Shown in pieces: positions 1-10,352 of a DNA stretch of 26,173 nt. A program made the translations under genes and the position numbers. Each line of letters begins with the position of its first letter. Within the stretch, counting starts at the first letter, position 1. Source of the DNA: Fomitopsis serialis (Eukaryota > Basidiomycota > Agaricomycetes > Polyporales > Fomitopsidaceae); assembly GCF_022376445.1 (NCBI RefSeq), contig NW_025955464.1:1-26173 (forward strand), given 5' to 3'. The notes under the pieces were generated by a model. The model was not told the origin of the DNA. It worked only from the letters and a program-made list of their open reading frames with translations, and searched no databases.

Positions 1-105
1 GCGAACGTACTGGCGAACTGACTGACTGACTTCGAGCGTACTGACTGACTGGCGAACTTGCTGACTTCGAACGTACTGGCTGACTGACGAACCTCGCCGG
101 TGCGA
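1..105. repeat. Low-complexity CTGA/GAACGTACTGG repeat tract
   Basis: The stretch is built from degenerate short words: runs of the tetramer CTGA, and recurring words such as GAACGTACTGG and GGCGAACT, each with small variations. It is not a clean tandem array. It may be the edge of a longer satellite-like region cut by the window start. No coding potential was seen. Confidence 0.7.
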
Positions 106-161
106 GGTGAGATTGAGAGGGTAAGGGGGTCTCTGAGATTCGAAGGGAACAAGTCCCAGAG

Positions 162-167
162 TATATA
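162..167 (+). promoter_or_regulatory. Possible TATA box for the gene at 289
   Basis: TATATA lies about 120 bp upstream of the proposed ATG at 289. Spacing is plausible for a fungal promoter with a short leader, but the motif is short and could be chance. Confidence 0.2.
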
Positions 168-288
168 CAGGAAAATACGGTCCGAAGACCAAGAGAGCCA
201 AGAGAAATCCAAGAAATGATGAATGAGAGTGATAAGGAAAATAGCCAATCGGAGACTGTCACAACGCTCGACCCGGACCTACTAACAC

Positions 289-1133
289 ATGAGAGAACCC
301 AACTCGGCCTTCCGCAAGTTCCGAATAACGGGCGACCGTCCCCGAACGGTGAAGGTCATAACCGGAGCCGGTGACAGTCCTCGAAGATATGAGACAGCCG
401 CAGGAGTTTGCCTGGCTTACACGAACATGCCGCACCTCGACCCAACTTCCGAAGCGTATGCTGCCCGCTACTACCGCCTCCTAGAGGTCCTCAAGACCGA
501 GGGACTTGTCGAGCCGCGATACGATGCCAACAGTCCCGGAGAGTGGCTGGCTTGGGCCCACGGAGTCCGTTGGATGATCGTACGTGCCTCCGAACTTAGA
601 CTATCGTTCGAACCATCGACCCAACCTTCGAACAGCGATTCTTGTTCGAGTCCCGCAGCCGGGCCATCCTGCTGGCGAACGATACGCTTCCTGCTCCTAG
701 GTCATTCCCCGAGATCGACGAGTTGATGCGTTACCTCGACGAGGTCTTTCACCGCGATGGCAACCAGGGAGACATCCTAGGTTCGCCCTACCCTACGATC
801 GCGTGGTCCGAGACCTTGGTACTGCTCGAACAAGTCAACCAGGCCGAGCGTCGTCCCCTCGCGAACCCGCAGTATCAGCGCGAGTCGTTGATCCTGTCCG
901 ACTTTCGCCAGCTGCCCGACAACCTCGAGTCCATGGGTCGAGCGATTCACAACATCGCAGTCGACCAGCGCCGCACGCACGGCACCCTCGTCGGGTTGCT
1001 CGAAAGCCTACTCGAGCGCGTCAACACTGATCGTGGCTCCGACACCGGTCCGTCTGTTCGTAGGGGTAGGGGTGGTGGTCATGGGTGTGGAGGTCGAGGA
1101 CATAGATACGAGAGTTGCCGAGGCCGTCACTAG
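289..1133 (+). CDS. Unrecognised two-exon protein, about 262 aa
   Basis: I do not recognise this protein. Two open frames join cleanly: exon 1 is 289-579 (97 codons), the intron 580-635 (56 nt) has a strong GTACGT donor and a CAG acceptor, and exon 2 is 636-1133 in matching phase 0. The product has a central mixed alpha/charged region (YYRLLEVLKTEGLVEPRYD; later a leucine-rich stretch ending LLESLLERV, possibly a short coiled coil). The C-terminus from about residue 238 is rich in Arg, Gly and His. No signal peptide, membrane segment or catalytic motif was seen. The start is uncertain: another ATG at 216 opens a different frame that stops near 371, and an upstream exon is possible because a CTAAC-like branch sequence lies at 282-286. 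Its position next to repeats would suit a retroelement-derived or lineage-specific gene, but that is inference. Confidence 0.4.
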
Positions 1134-2043
1134 TTAGTTTGACGTAGCCATGTACTTGCCCCGGAGTCCTACCAATGTAGCGACACTTCTAAACCGCTTG
1201 CCTCTGCCACTAAGGGTTCCGAACATTGACGCTTGAGCTTCGAACATCGGGCGGTTCCCTCGAACGGACGGACAGCGCGTCGACCATACGGACTTAGTGT
1301 ACTGTCGTACCGACCGTAAATCGCGTTTTCGGTGGGTAGGTGAGCTAAGGGCTCATCAGCGTCTCGGAGGGCAAGGTTAAGCGCCCTTGGACGTCGGGCG
1401 CAGCACCTTGGTCGTTGCTCGCGGTGTAGGAAGGCAGTAGACTCGAACTCGAGCATATATAACTTTTCTACCGGTGCTGTAGCACTGCCCAGGTAGGTCT
1501 GGGTGGGAAAAGGCCAGTTCGGCCTGAGTTGAGGATGGATTGCGGTTTGCATCCACGGATGTAGCATATAGCTTGGTCCTGGTCGTCGAGCTCAACAGCT
1601 TCGGCGATCCTTAAAGTGCATGTTCGTTTCGCCCTGGATAGGGTTACTTACCCCCCGGACCACGAGAAGGTCTGCACAGGGCTCGCCAGCGGCGAGCCCT
1701 CCCGGGGGAGTGCCTGCCACTTACACCGGAGCAACATCTAACTGCTCTGCAACAGCGCGTGTGATTCATCTGCGGAGCATGGACGTTGACTATCGTATTG
1801 GACGTCGACTCGGGATTCGAGATGCGTTGTCGCTGATTGCCAGTGATGGGCAGCACGGTTCTCACACTCATGCGACGTGTCGATTGCATTGGTGAGTACT
1901 GATTCAAGGACGTACTAGAGAAGCTGCTGATGCCTTCGCGATTTAAATTGACCGCTGTTGACGCCTTGAGGTGACTCAGGAAGAGTTGATTCGGCGATGA
2001 ACTCGAGAGACCGTGACAGATCTCTGCCATGGAATATCATTGC
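1134..2043. other. Gene-free stretch with one strong hairpin
   Basis: No exon with convincing splice sites or recognisable protein could be supported. The longest minus-strand open frame (1169-1567) has no recognisable motif and no conserved partner exon. The only structure worth noting is the perfect inverted repeat at 1678-1700, listed separately. Confidence 0.5.
1678..1700. repeat. Perfect 10-bp stem, 3-nt loop inverted repeat
   Basis: AGGGCTCGCC (1678-1687) is followed by a 3-nt AGC loop and its exact reverse complement GGCGAGCCCT (1691-1700). The stem is GC rich, so it would be a stable hairpin in RNA or single-stranded DNA. It lies in non-coding sequence, with no T-run to suggest a terminator. 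Confidence 0.75.
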
Positions 2044-2494
2044 TATGGTGCGGGACACTAAGTCACCGCTACCTTGGGACAGTGGCCAAATTGGTCGGGC
2101 AGCGCCCAGGTAACCCCAGCCTAGGGCTGGCTACCGCATTTGGGCATCTAAACGCCCATTTGTAAGCAGATCGGGCATCTGAATCTCTTATGGAGACGGT
2201 GGTCACCCGCGGAAGGTGGGCGCCTAGAGGCCCAGGCCCAGCGCTGGTAACCCTCTGTGACCGGGTTGTGGGCGCTACTGAGGTGAGACTTGCCATGTTG
2301 GGTGGCTACACGTGACCTGGCCAAATTCCCATCACCCAACTTCGTCAATTTTGAGTGTTGGGAAAATCCGTCTAGTAGGATTGTTCCTAATGCTAATTGG
2401 AGCAATTCTACAAGAGGGATAAGGATTCGGGCGAAATCTGGCGCCTACCGAAATGTTGTTTCAAAGTAGCGGTGACTTAGTGTCCCGCACCATA
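2044..2494. mobile_element. MITE-like non-autonomous DNA transposon, ~450 bp
   Basis: A 29-bp sequence at 2044-2072 (starting TATGGTGCGGGACACTAA) is repeated as an exact reverse complement at 2466-2494. Both copies begin or end with TA and flanking bases do not match, so the element proper is probably 2046-2492 with a duplicated TA target, as in Tc1/mariner-type insertions. Just inside the perfect repeats the match continues imperfectly. The interior has no open frame resembling a transposase, so mobility would depend on an enzyme encoded elsewhere. The perfect repeat ends point to a fairly recent insertion. No second copy was seen in the window. Family assignment is an inference from the TA duplication only. 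Confidence 0.85.
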
Positions 2495-2802
2495 AGTCCT
2501 TGGCAACTGTGGATTGCTCCTTCGGGGCACACCATGCATGATCAGAAGTTTGGAGCGCGACCGCCAACGTTTGTGACGGCGAACCAAACGGGGAACAGCC
2601 TGGAGGGTGTAAGTGATATCAGCGGTACCGCTGAGCGCCGATCGCTCGCTGTCAGAGCCAAGTCAGAGCAGGTTTCAGTGAGTAGCGATTTTATTACTGC
2701 GGAGCTATCAGGGAATTGACATATCTGACATGTGCGATCCGGGCCTATAGGGGCTAACACTTCAAGACGTTGCGTTGTCGAGCTGTACGCCGCTGTGCGC
2801 CG

Positions 2803-2809
2803 TATAAAA
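2803..2809 (+). promoter_or_regulatory. TATA box of the FAD monooxygenase gene
   Basis: TATAAAA lies 93 bp before the proposed ATG at 2903, on the same strand and at normal spacing for a fungal core promoter with a leader of about 60 nt. Confidence 0.5.
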
Positions 2810-2902
2810 CGAAGTGCGTCTGGGGTGTGCTGTCTTCGACAACCCACCTCCCACAATCGTCATTACCTTTGCTACGTACTCGAATAGGAATAGATCGACA
2901 CG

Positions 2903-5105
2903 ATGTCTCAGGAAGAAGTCGCCCCAGTCCTTGTTGTAAGCCATTGAACATGATCATCGTCTCCATATCCTCATTTTTGTTTTTCAGGCCGGAGCAGGCC
3001 CCGCGGGATTGACCCTTGCTCTCATCCTCGCGAAGAGCGGCGTCCCCGTCCGTATCATCAACAAAGCCTCAAGCTTCCATAAGGAGCAGCGTGGTCTCGG
3101 CCTGCAGGTATTTGTGGCGACCATCATGCTGCACTTCCGCCGTCACTGAGATCTTTGGATAGCCCCGGACACAGGAGATCTTCCACTTCCTGGGTGTCTT
3201 GCCGGAGATGCGGACCTTGGGAATCGACCTGCAGCCGCTCAAGTTCTACAAGTTTCCGGGCGGGAAAGAGGTGCTGACGACGCTGCATCTTGTCATGCCG
3301 GAGGACCCCACGCCCAGTCGGCCGTTTGTACGTCGTTCGCGGCTGGATGCTCATAGCCACTGGCGAAGCTAAATCGATGTTGTGTGCATGCGACAGAACA
3401 ACCCCATTCAGGTGCCGCAGCATCATACCGAGGCTGTGCTGCGATCGCATCTTGCGAAGTACGGCTGCTCGGTGGAGCTGAACACGGAGTTCATCGCGCT
3501 TGAGCGGTTCGACGATCACGTCGAGGTCACTGTCAAGAAAACCGTGGACGGCGAGGAGGTGCTCGAGACGAAGAGTTACCGATGGCTCATCGGCGCGGAT
3601 GGGGGCAGAAGTAAGGGTATACGCGTCCCCGGGATGTTCTGCTGTTGACGACTCGATAGGTGTGGTGCGTAAGCAGAGCGGGCTCTCGTTCGAGGGAGAG
3701 TCCAGTCCGGAGAAAGCGGTATTAGGAGAGGTGTACTTGGATGAACTGGATCCCTATGTGAGGCTGGCTTTACATCTATTAGGCCATATCGAATACTGAT
3801 CGGCGCCGATCCCTAGCACTGGCACATGTGGCTCAAGTATACAGATGGCCCGCCGACGAAGTAGGTCACCCATCCGCGCGCGTCGATGAAACTGATTATC
3901 GTTTTACTCAGCCTACTCATTCGTGCGACGGAAGTCAAGGGGAAGTTCTGGTTCATGCTGTCCGGCAATGTCGACCCGGAAAAGATCCTGGAAAGCGACG
4001 AATCCGTGAAGGAGGCTCTGCGGCTGGCGAGTGAACGTGACGACCTGCCCTTGGGCGAGATCGTCCACAAGACCGACTACAGGTGAGTATGCTTCTCATG
4101 TTTGATTCACCTGGATGCGACCTACGACGATATAACAGGCCCAGTGTCCGTATGGTCAACAAGTTCAGGGAGGGGCGTGTGTTCGTTGCCGGAGACGCAG
4201 CCCACGTGCATACACCCCGGGGAGGACAGGTGCGTATCAGCGACTGCATTCCCTGGATATATTGACGACGGCATGCACTACATAGGGCGTAAACTCGAGT
4301 GTACAGGACGCGGTAAGTCCAGTCAAACCTTGCACAGGCCCAGCTATACTCACCTGCCGTCGTGCAGTTCAACCTCGGGTGGAAGATCGCCTTAGTGGAG
4401 AAAGGCCTCGCCTCACCTTCGCTCCTCGACACCTACTCTGAGGAACGATTCCCCGTCATCACACAGATGCTGCAAGAGACCGTCAACATGACGAAGGACG
4501 TCTTCACCCAAATGCGCGACCCGGAGTCGCTCAAGTCCGCGTGGCAGCGCGGCACGCACCTGAAGCAGTTTGGCATCAACTACAGATGGAGCTCGATCAT
4601 CTTCGACGAGCGGCACAAGTCAATTGACTCTGCCGACGCGGAAGCGGGGGCGCTCAATGCGTATGGCAGCGATGGGGATGCACTGCGGGCGGGCGACCGT
4701 GCGCCGGACGCGACGGGGGTCGTGCGCATCGGCGGCGAGGAGACTGGTCCTCAACTAACGTCGCTCTTTGCCACGTTCAGTCCAACCCATCACACCGTTC
4801 TCATCTTCGGCGCGGGTGCCGCAGCGACAGGCGCCGTCGTCCACAGACTGAAGACATACCCGCCGGGCACGGTGTTCTCTGCCACCGTGCACCCGGGTGC
4901 AAGCTCGATTGTTCTGGAGGCGGCGGGCGGTGCGGACGCAGTCCTGCAGGACCGTGATGGCGTCGCATACGCTGAGTACGGCATGTCGGAAGGACAACCC
5001 TTCATTGTCATCGTAAGGCCGGACGGATTCGTGGGCGCCGTTACATCTGGGGAGGAAGGGGTAAGGAAATACTTCGACGCAATATTTTCTGCTATCGCGG
5101 CATAG
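2903..5105 (+). CDS. FAD-dependent aromatic ring monooxygenase, intact, 10 exons
   Basis: The predicted 566-aa protein is a class A flavoprotein hydroxylase of the phenol 2-monooxygenase/PheA-TfdB type, which uses FAD and NAD(P)H to hydroxylate an aromatic ring. Exons: 2903-2935, 2988-3107, 3163-3327, 3397-3610, 3660-3757, 3817-3860, 3912-4082, 4139-4229, 4286-4312, 4368-5105; all phases match. All three FAD signatures are present: AGAGPAG in a Rossmann fold directly after the 11-residue first exon, the DG motif GADGGRS split across exons 4 and 5, and the GD motif VFVAGDAAHVHTPRGGQG followed by QDAFNLGWKIA. The C-terminal part from LRAGDRAPDA is the thioredoxin-like domain of this family and ends near IVIVRPDGFVGAV. 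There is no signal peptide, so it is probably cytosolic. Exon 9 is only 27 nt. Length is normal for the family. The substrate cannot be read from sequence; such enzymes act in phenolic degradation or secondary metabolism. Two decayed copies lie at 5240 and 10353. Confidence 0.9.
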
Positions 5106-5239
5106 ACGGGCACATTGAGGGGTATGTGGTGTGCCGTTTCGTAACTTACCTTGTATCCCTATGTTGTTGTCTAGTGGGAGGCGCAACGATTGTCCCAGTA
5201 CAACCCTCGATGCGATAGGCCCAGCGTTTATATGGCCAC

Positions 5240-5347
5240 AACATTCGCGACGCGTTGGATGCGTATGGTGTGGAGGCTGACGATACGTTGCAGGCGGGCT
5301 AACGAGCTCCTAATGGCGCGGGGTTCGTACGCATCAGCGCTGCGGGT
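5240..5347 (+). pseudogene. Decayed C-terminal fragment of a second FAD monooxygenase
   Basis: Reading 5240-5347 in one frame gives DALDAYGV...TLQAG, then a TAA stop at 5300-5302, then RAPNGAGFVRIS. This matches NAYGS..ALRAGDRAPDATGVVRI of the intact gene at about 4655-4735, with the stop replacing the conserved Asp of AGDRAP. Nucleotides also align well over about 90 bp. Flanking sequence on both sides shows no convincing continuation. It lies 134 bp downstream of the intact gene in the same orientation, so it is probably the remnant of a tandem duplicate. Confidence 0.8.
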
Positions 5348-5559
5348 ATGCGAGGACAACGCCGGCCGTGACAATACGTCCGAGGCGATTTGTTTGGCAT
5401 AAGAGACGCCCGTGGATCGAAACTGATACGACGGTTTGACCTATCCAAATCGATCGTACAACAACATTTGTTGCTCCCAACCTCATATTGGTGGAATCAA
5501 TAGCAGCCTCCATCGTACTAGATCCCCCTCCCTGTCGAGAGATTCCCATGTCCTAATTC

Positions 5560-6891
5560 ATGTCCACTCAAGGTGTGTGTCATACATTGACGCATGGCGG
5601 TGACCCAGAGCTCACACATATTTTGCAGCATTGACCTATGCTGCGCCCTCGGAAGAGGCCCTCAACTCTGCTTTCCACCAAAGATACAGTGCGATATGTG
5701 GCGTCAACATCGAGCACCTCCTCGACGCCGCCCGTGCTGTCCTTCGGCTTCGCAAGGCAGTCACTCCCACTGACCTCCGCGTTCTCGTGGAGCGTATAAC
5801 AAGGTCTTCCTCCTTCAGTTTGACTCGATTGCCCTTGTGGCGAGGGTTCCACTCCCCCAACCCCCAGCGACTCGAGACCCCTTCGGCCCAAGTCTCAAAT
5901 CGCGACAATAGGATTCATGAATGTATACAGACCGGACGTTCCCATTCCGTGACTCTGCTCTGCGCAGCTTAGCAACGCCAACCCGGCCGGCGTACCTTAC
6001 ACGCTCATCGAATTCTGCAAAGGCACGCCGATTGCTCATCCCGAGTGGCGCAACATGTCGAATGCGAGCAAAAGCGTTGTAGTGGATCTCTTGGCTGAAC
6101 AATGGGCCAAAATAACTGCGCCGGCCCCTTTCAGTGCGATAGGAAGCATCGTGACCGATATCAGTGCGAACACTTCGCATCCGCTGTGGCACAGACACGA
6201 CGTATCGCAGTGCGGCTTCCGCGTCATACCCATGATTCCACAATATCCTGACGACTCTACCAAGATGCTCGAGCCGTCGATCGAGGTTCGGCGCGGGCCC
6301 ACTACCCTAGCCGAGCACTGGCACTACCACCTTGACGCCACACGTCGCGATATGATGGAGATGTTTCCACAGCTGGACGACGATGCCAGGCGTACGCTTA
6401 TACGGTGCGCTGATATTCTGCGGGACCTCGTCAATCTCGCCGTCTCTCTTGACCCATTGGCCAACCCCGCCGCGCGCTCCGCTGCGCCTAACCTTGCGTT
6501 GATACACGCCGACTTCGCTTGCTGGCGTAATGTGCTTTTTTCGGCGGATCGCATGCGCCTCGAAGGCATAATCGACTGGGATGACTCCGTAGTCGTTCCC
6601 CGAGATCTCGCGGCTCGGTATCCCGAGGAGCTAACCCACGTCACAAGCTGGCGTCCTGACCCAGACGACGTGTTCGCTATACCACCTGAGGTCTTGCCTG
6701 AGGATATGTCTTCGTGGCGGATAGCAATTGAGGATACGCAGCTGCGGAAGAGATTCAGGGACACCGTGCAACGATTTGATCCACAGTTGGCGGCGCTCTA
6801 CACGGACCGCAGGGCGAAGTTCAGGCGGCGGGTGGACCATTTGGCGATGCGAGGATGGCAAAGCTGGTATTCCTATAGTGATTGGATATGA
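5560..6891 (+). pseudogene. APH-fold phosphotransferase gene with disrupted 5' half
   Basis: A fungal APH (aminoglycoside phosphotransferase-like) protein of unknown substrate. Exon 1 is 5560-5572 (MSTQ), the intron is 5573-5628, and exon 2 opens with LTYAAPSEEALNSAFHQRYS. The reading frame then breaks. The nucleotide-binding segment GAYNKVFLLQFDSIALVARV is only in another frame from 5789, and a third frame from about 5902 carries ATIGFMNVYRPDVPIP, then a TGA at 5950-5952. From there an open frame runs to 6891: NPAGVPYTLIEFCKGTPIAH, the catalytic-loop region LIHADFACWRNVLF and the metal site IIDWDD. No usable introns explain the shifts. The catalytic loop has one more residue between Asp and Asn than the HxDxxxxN pattern. 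After the stop, another frame continues to 6940, hinting at a further shift near the 3' end. It is probably a pseudogene; a sequence-quality problem is the alternative. Confidence 0.75.
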
Positions 6892-7424
6892 GAAGGCGAT
6901 GGACGAGGCGTATGCATTGTCTGGGATCCTGAGGGCGTAACTCATACTGGCAGAGACCCATCACATAGTTCCCAAATCAATGCCAACAAGTTGTACATAA
7001 CTGTCATTTGTATCGATGCGTGAATCTGTGTGCGTAGGCGACTCGAAAATAAGTTGCGTCATGTATAACGAGTAATAGTACATTGCATCTTCAGTCCGCC
7101 ATCATGACAACAACTTGCTCTACATATAGTAGTACTTATATGTCAGCATTCTCGTCTCATGGGGCCCGACACACGACGGCCAGTCAACTGAATGGATTAC
7201 GCACCTGCGCATCGTGAACCTCGTCGCTGACAGCAACTCTGACCAAGGTTCCGAGACCACGTGTTTGCAAATGTGTCAATCATGAGTAGCTTTTATTCGA
7301 ACCTGTTCAATACAGCCGACCGCAAACGTCACTGAGGCAAATCCTCCACTGGCAGGCCACTATTACCAGCACCTGAGGCTGAGGCCACTCGCAGGAGCTG
7401 CGTGAGTCTTGGCACCTATCGCCA
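6892..7424. other. Convergent intergenic region
   Basis: This separates the 3' ends of the APH gene (+) and the F-box gene (-). It is more AT rich than the genes. I see no exon, repeat or RNA gene; it should hold both 3' UTRs and polyadenylation sites. Confidence 0.5.
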
Positions 7425-9327
7425 TCATTGACTGCCCGGCTCAGCCTCTGCTTCCTCGTCCCCGTCGTCCTCGAGGTCGGGCCCTTCTACCCACTCGTTA
7501 TCGTGCGTGACGGACCACAGACGAGGACGCCGTGCGCTTGACTGCTCGTATGAGTCATCGTATTCACCGTACATACGGATAGCAATATCCGCGTCATAGA
7601 CCTTCTCGAGATATCTCTGCGTCCGGTTGTCCATCTCCCAGATCTCCCAGGCTGGATAGAAATGCTAAGTGAGTTGGATGAAGGAATCAACATGAAGGAC
7701 AGACTCACGGTCTGGGCGCCGTGCTCCGATTTCCCTTTCTTGTTCGCCAAGGTTGACGGTCAGTGACTCGAGCTTGCCTCTGTCTCGCTGCTCAGTGCTG
7801 TCCGTGTCGCATACTAGGCTGGGATCCAGGAGTTTAGATGCGTGGTCTTCGAGAACATACAAAGGATCCTCTCCCTCCAAGGTATTGCCTTGTGACCCTG
7901 ACACATTCGCTATGTCCATGAGGCCGAGAGGAGCCCAAAGCGTGATGTGCCGCAGAGAAGGGAAGTAGGCCGTCGAGTTGACAACTGCCGCGAAAGACTC
8001 GCCCTGTGCACGCAGATGTTTAGTGAATGTTTCACAGGGTGACCGTCAATATTGTCTACTTCAGGAACTTCGGGCCCCGGGAGAGAGTAATCGGCTTGTA
8101 CATCGACGCCTAGATGTCTGAGGGAGGCACATGCGGTCCCCAACACGATGAGGTCGGCGAGGTTGAGCGTGCTCCTCTGCGGTGCCCGAACGCGCTCGCT
8201 CTCGTGGAAAACTAGTGAGCGCAGGGTCACCCCGTGGTGCTCCGCGATAGTAGAAACCAACGTCTGCCAAGACGCTTCGACATGCAGGTCACGGAGCCCC
8301 GAAGTCATAGTCGCCAGGAATTGTTTGAGGGCGTCCTGGAGAGCTCCTGGATTGAACAGGTGAGGCTTCACTAGCTTGAATTCCTTAAGTGCGGGCAACG
8401 TTTCGCGGGTAGGTATACAGCCTTCTAGGAACGGGGCGGAGTCACCGTGCATCAGCGTAAGACAACGCAGCTGCGACCAGCGCATCATCTGAAGGCACTG
8501 GCGGGCACCCTCAAGGGACCATAGCAACCAGCGCATGGTGAGTTCTTCGATTGCTGGATAGGCATCTCTGGAGACCGCTAGGTTCGGGTTGTGCTCCATG
8601 AAGGGCGGCGCACCATGTGTCGGGATGGAACGGCCCGTAGGCCGGAACGACACGATATCCAGAGTGCGGAGTCGTGGAGCGCGAAGTAAGATTGGCTGGT
8701 AGTACAGCAACGCCTCAACGTTGTAATAGGCGGTAGATGACAAGGAGACGAGGTTGGGCAGTGGGGGCAACGGGTTCCCGGAATACGTAGAGATGACCCA
8801 AACACATCGAGGGAATGCATTATGAATAGTGTTCGCGAAGGTCGTGGTTATGATTTCTTCGTTGTCCCACCTGGATTGCCTGTCAGCCTCACATCAATCA
8901 ACCAATGCTAGATTTGCCTACTCCAGCTTCTGAAGGTTTGTCAATAGGCCGTCTTTCAGCGCGTTCTCCAGGGCATTCATGTGACTGATGACTATAGGAC
9001 CTTCTCCCTGGTGTTGGTTTAGCATGAGTTGTAGGAACGGCGCGTTGATGCCAGTGACGACGAGCTCCTGGACGTAACCGCACACATCCGGCCTCGAGCG
9101 TAGGAACTCGAGTCGGCCACGAAAGCTTTCGGTGCCATGAATCCATATGGAGATCCGACGAAACACGAGGGGCCGTGATATGTTCGCAAACTCGCGGTTG
9201 ACTAGCGATGCAGACTCAAGATCGCGTCGATTGACCTGAATGCGGAGTCAGCTCTCGAGTTGGAAAGAAACCGACCCTCACGTACATGAGGAAGGATACA
9301 ATGTATGACGTCCGCGGGCAATGTCAT
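7425..9327 (-). CDS. F-box / RNI-like protein, intact, 5 exons, 565 aa
   Basis: Typical basidiomycete F-box protein: an N-terminal F-box that would bind Skp1 in an SCF ubiquitin ligase, followed by a leucine-rich (RNI-like) region for substrate recognition. Exons in transcription order: 9327-9286, 9235-8922, 8879-8060, 8003-7709, 7651-7425; introns are 50, 42, 56 and 57 nt and all phases agree. The F-box runs from residue 2 (LPADVIHCILPH, then DLESASLVNREFANISRPLVFR), so the intron falls inside it. LRR-like segments include RAPRLRTLDI, YPAIEELTMR, WSQLRCLTL, LPALKEFKL and FPSLRHITLWAPLG. The C-terminus carries the WEMDNRTQRYLEK region and ends in an acidic tail. The ubiquitination target is unknown. 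A decayed paralogue of its 3' end lies at 9818-10316. TATAAATA at 9453-9460 is a likely promoter element. Confidence 0.88.
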
Positions 9328-9452
9328 ATTGATGACGAAGCTATGAAGAAGATGATGTCTTTTCTATATGTAAGTAGCTATGGTTTTCGTCAGAGCGACT
9401 CACGTAGGACTGGTGGCAGCGGGGCCGCAGGCGAGGTGATGGCGGTCAAGGG

Positions 9453-9460
9453 TATTTATA
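9453..9460 (-). promoter_or_regulatory. TATA box of the F-box gene
   Basis: On the minus strand this reads TATAAATA, a near-ideal TATA box, about 125 bp upstream of the F-box gene ATG at 9327. The rest of 9328-9817 shows no exon that can be supported. Confidence 0.5.
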
Positions 9461-9817
9461 CGCCGATCTTGCTGCGAGATTGGCGACTGTCACCCCACAG
9501 GCGCTGCTCCTAGGTTGAATTCGCATTAGTGGAGTTCAAATTTCCGTCAAGATGTGACGTGAACCGACTCGGAGCCTCCCGAGCTCTGCGCTCCCAGTTG
9601 GTCGCAACCAGACACACTGTGACTTGCCATTTGTATCCGGTCTCGGTCTATACGCATCTGCTGCTTGAAGTATCCATCAGAGCGCTTGGACTTTGACTGC
9701 GCCTGGCCGGATGTTTTCCAGCTATGAAGCGCCAGAATACCATCATCATGATCCCATGTTACACGTTGCGTACGAATGCTCTCCGCCTTCAATGCCGTAT
9801 GCTCGGTTCGATCCCTA

Positions 9818-10316
9818 TTACGACTCTTCATCCGAACAGCCATCCGACGTGTTTGCGAGTGCTCCTACCAGTTCGTTATCGCGGGTGACGGACGAGAGAG
9901 GGAAAGGCTCCACGCTCGACCGCCTGCGAAACAACTCGCGCAGACCATACACATGTAAGGTGTACCGCTTGTTGTGGGCCCTTTCGAGCCATCGTTGCTT
10001 CCGGTTGTCCTGTTCGCAGGTCACCCAATCTGCGCAGAAGCATGAATTGGAAGGGGCGAAGTGATGAGAGCTGGATGCATTACTTACGCGCTGGCAGTCC
10101 ACCTCCCGTCTGCCCAATGTCTGCCTATCTTGCTCTCCGATGTTGACCGTGAGTTGAGCTTTCCCAAGCCGTACACGTTGCCAAGGCCCGGGTCCAGAAT
10201 TGCAGGGGCGTGGCGTACGAGGATATCTAATGGATTTACCGAGTCATCCCTGACCCGAGATAGAGCTACTTACCTGGCTCATGACTCGGACGCCGAGGAG
10301 GGTCCAAAATAGTGAG
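9818..10316 (-). pseudogene. 3' remnant of a second F-box gene
   Basis: The minus strand encodes pieces matching exons 4 and 5 of the F-box gene at 7425-9327. Near 10240-10110 there is ILDPGLGN, KLNS and, after a one-base shift, VNIGEQDRQTLGRREVDCQR, parallel to LLDPSL, KLES and VNLGEQEREIGARRPD. A GTAAGT...GCGCAG intron follows at the homologous position, then EQDNRKQRWLERAHNKRYTL and SVTRDNELVGA, parallel to EMDNRTQRYLEK and SVTHDNEWVEG. The frame ends at 9818. The F-box and most of the leucine-rich region are missing: similarity fades at about 10316, close to the start of the FAD-monooxygenase remnant on the other strand. Frameshift plus 5' truncation make it a pseudogene, though a short transcript could still be produced. 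Confidence 0.78.
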
Positions 10317-10352
10317 GTACTACCGAGCAGGAAAGAGTCTCCTAGTTTACAA

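Noticed and set aside
1..105. CRISPR array or telomere repeat
   Set aside because: Units are 4-11 bases, degenerate, without spacers, unlike the TTAGGG fungal telomere, and the context is eukaryotic.
1169..1567. Minus-strand 132-codon open frame
   Set aside because: No recognisable motif, unusual composition (many Arg, Pro, Cys and His), no partner exons, and a location between repeats.
2046..2492. Protein-coding gene within the MITE
   Set aside because: Open frames there are short, lack motifs and cross the inverted repeats.
6324..6764. Minus-strand 146-codon frame opposite the APH gene
   Set aside because: Antisense shadow of the strand that carries the APH catalytic motifs.
9547..9843. 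Minus-strand 98-codon frame as an independent gene
   Set aside because: It overlaps the F-box remnant tail in another frame and shows no motif; most likely 3' flanking sequence.
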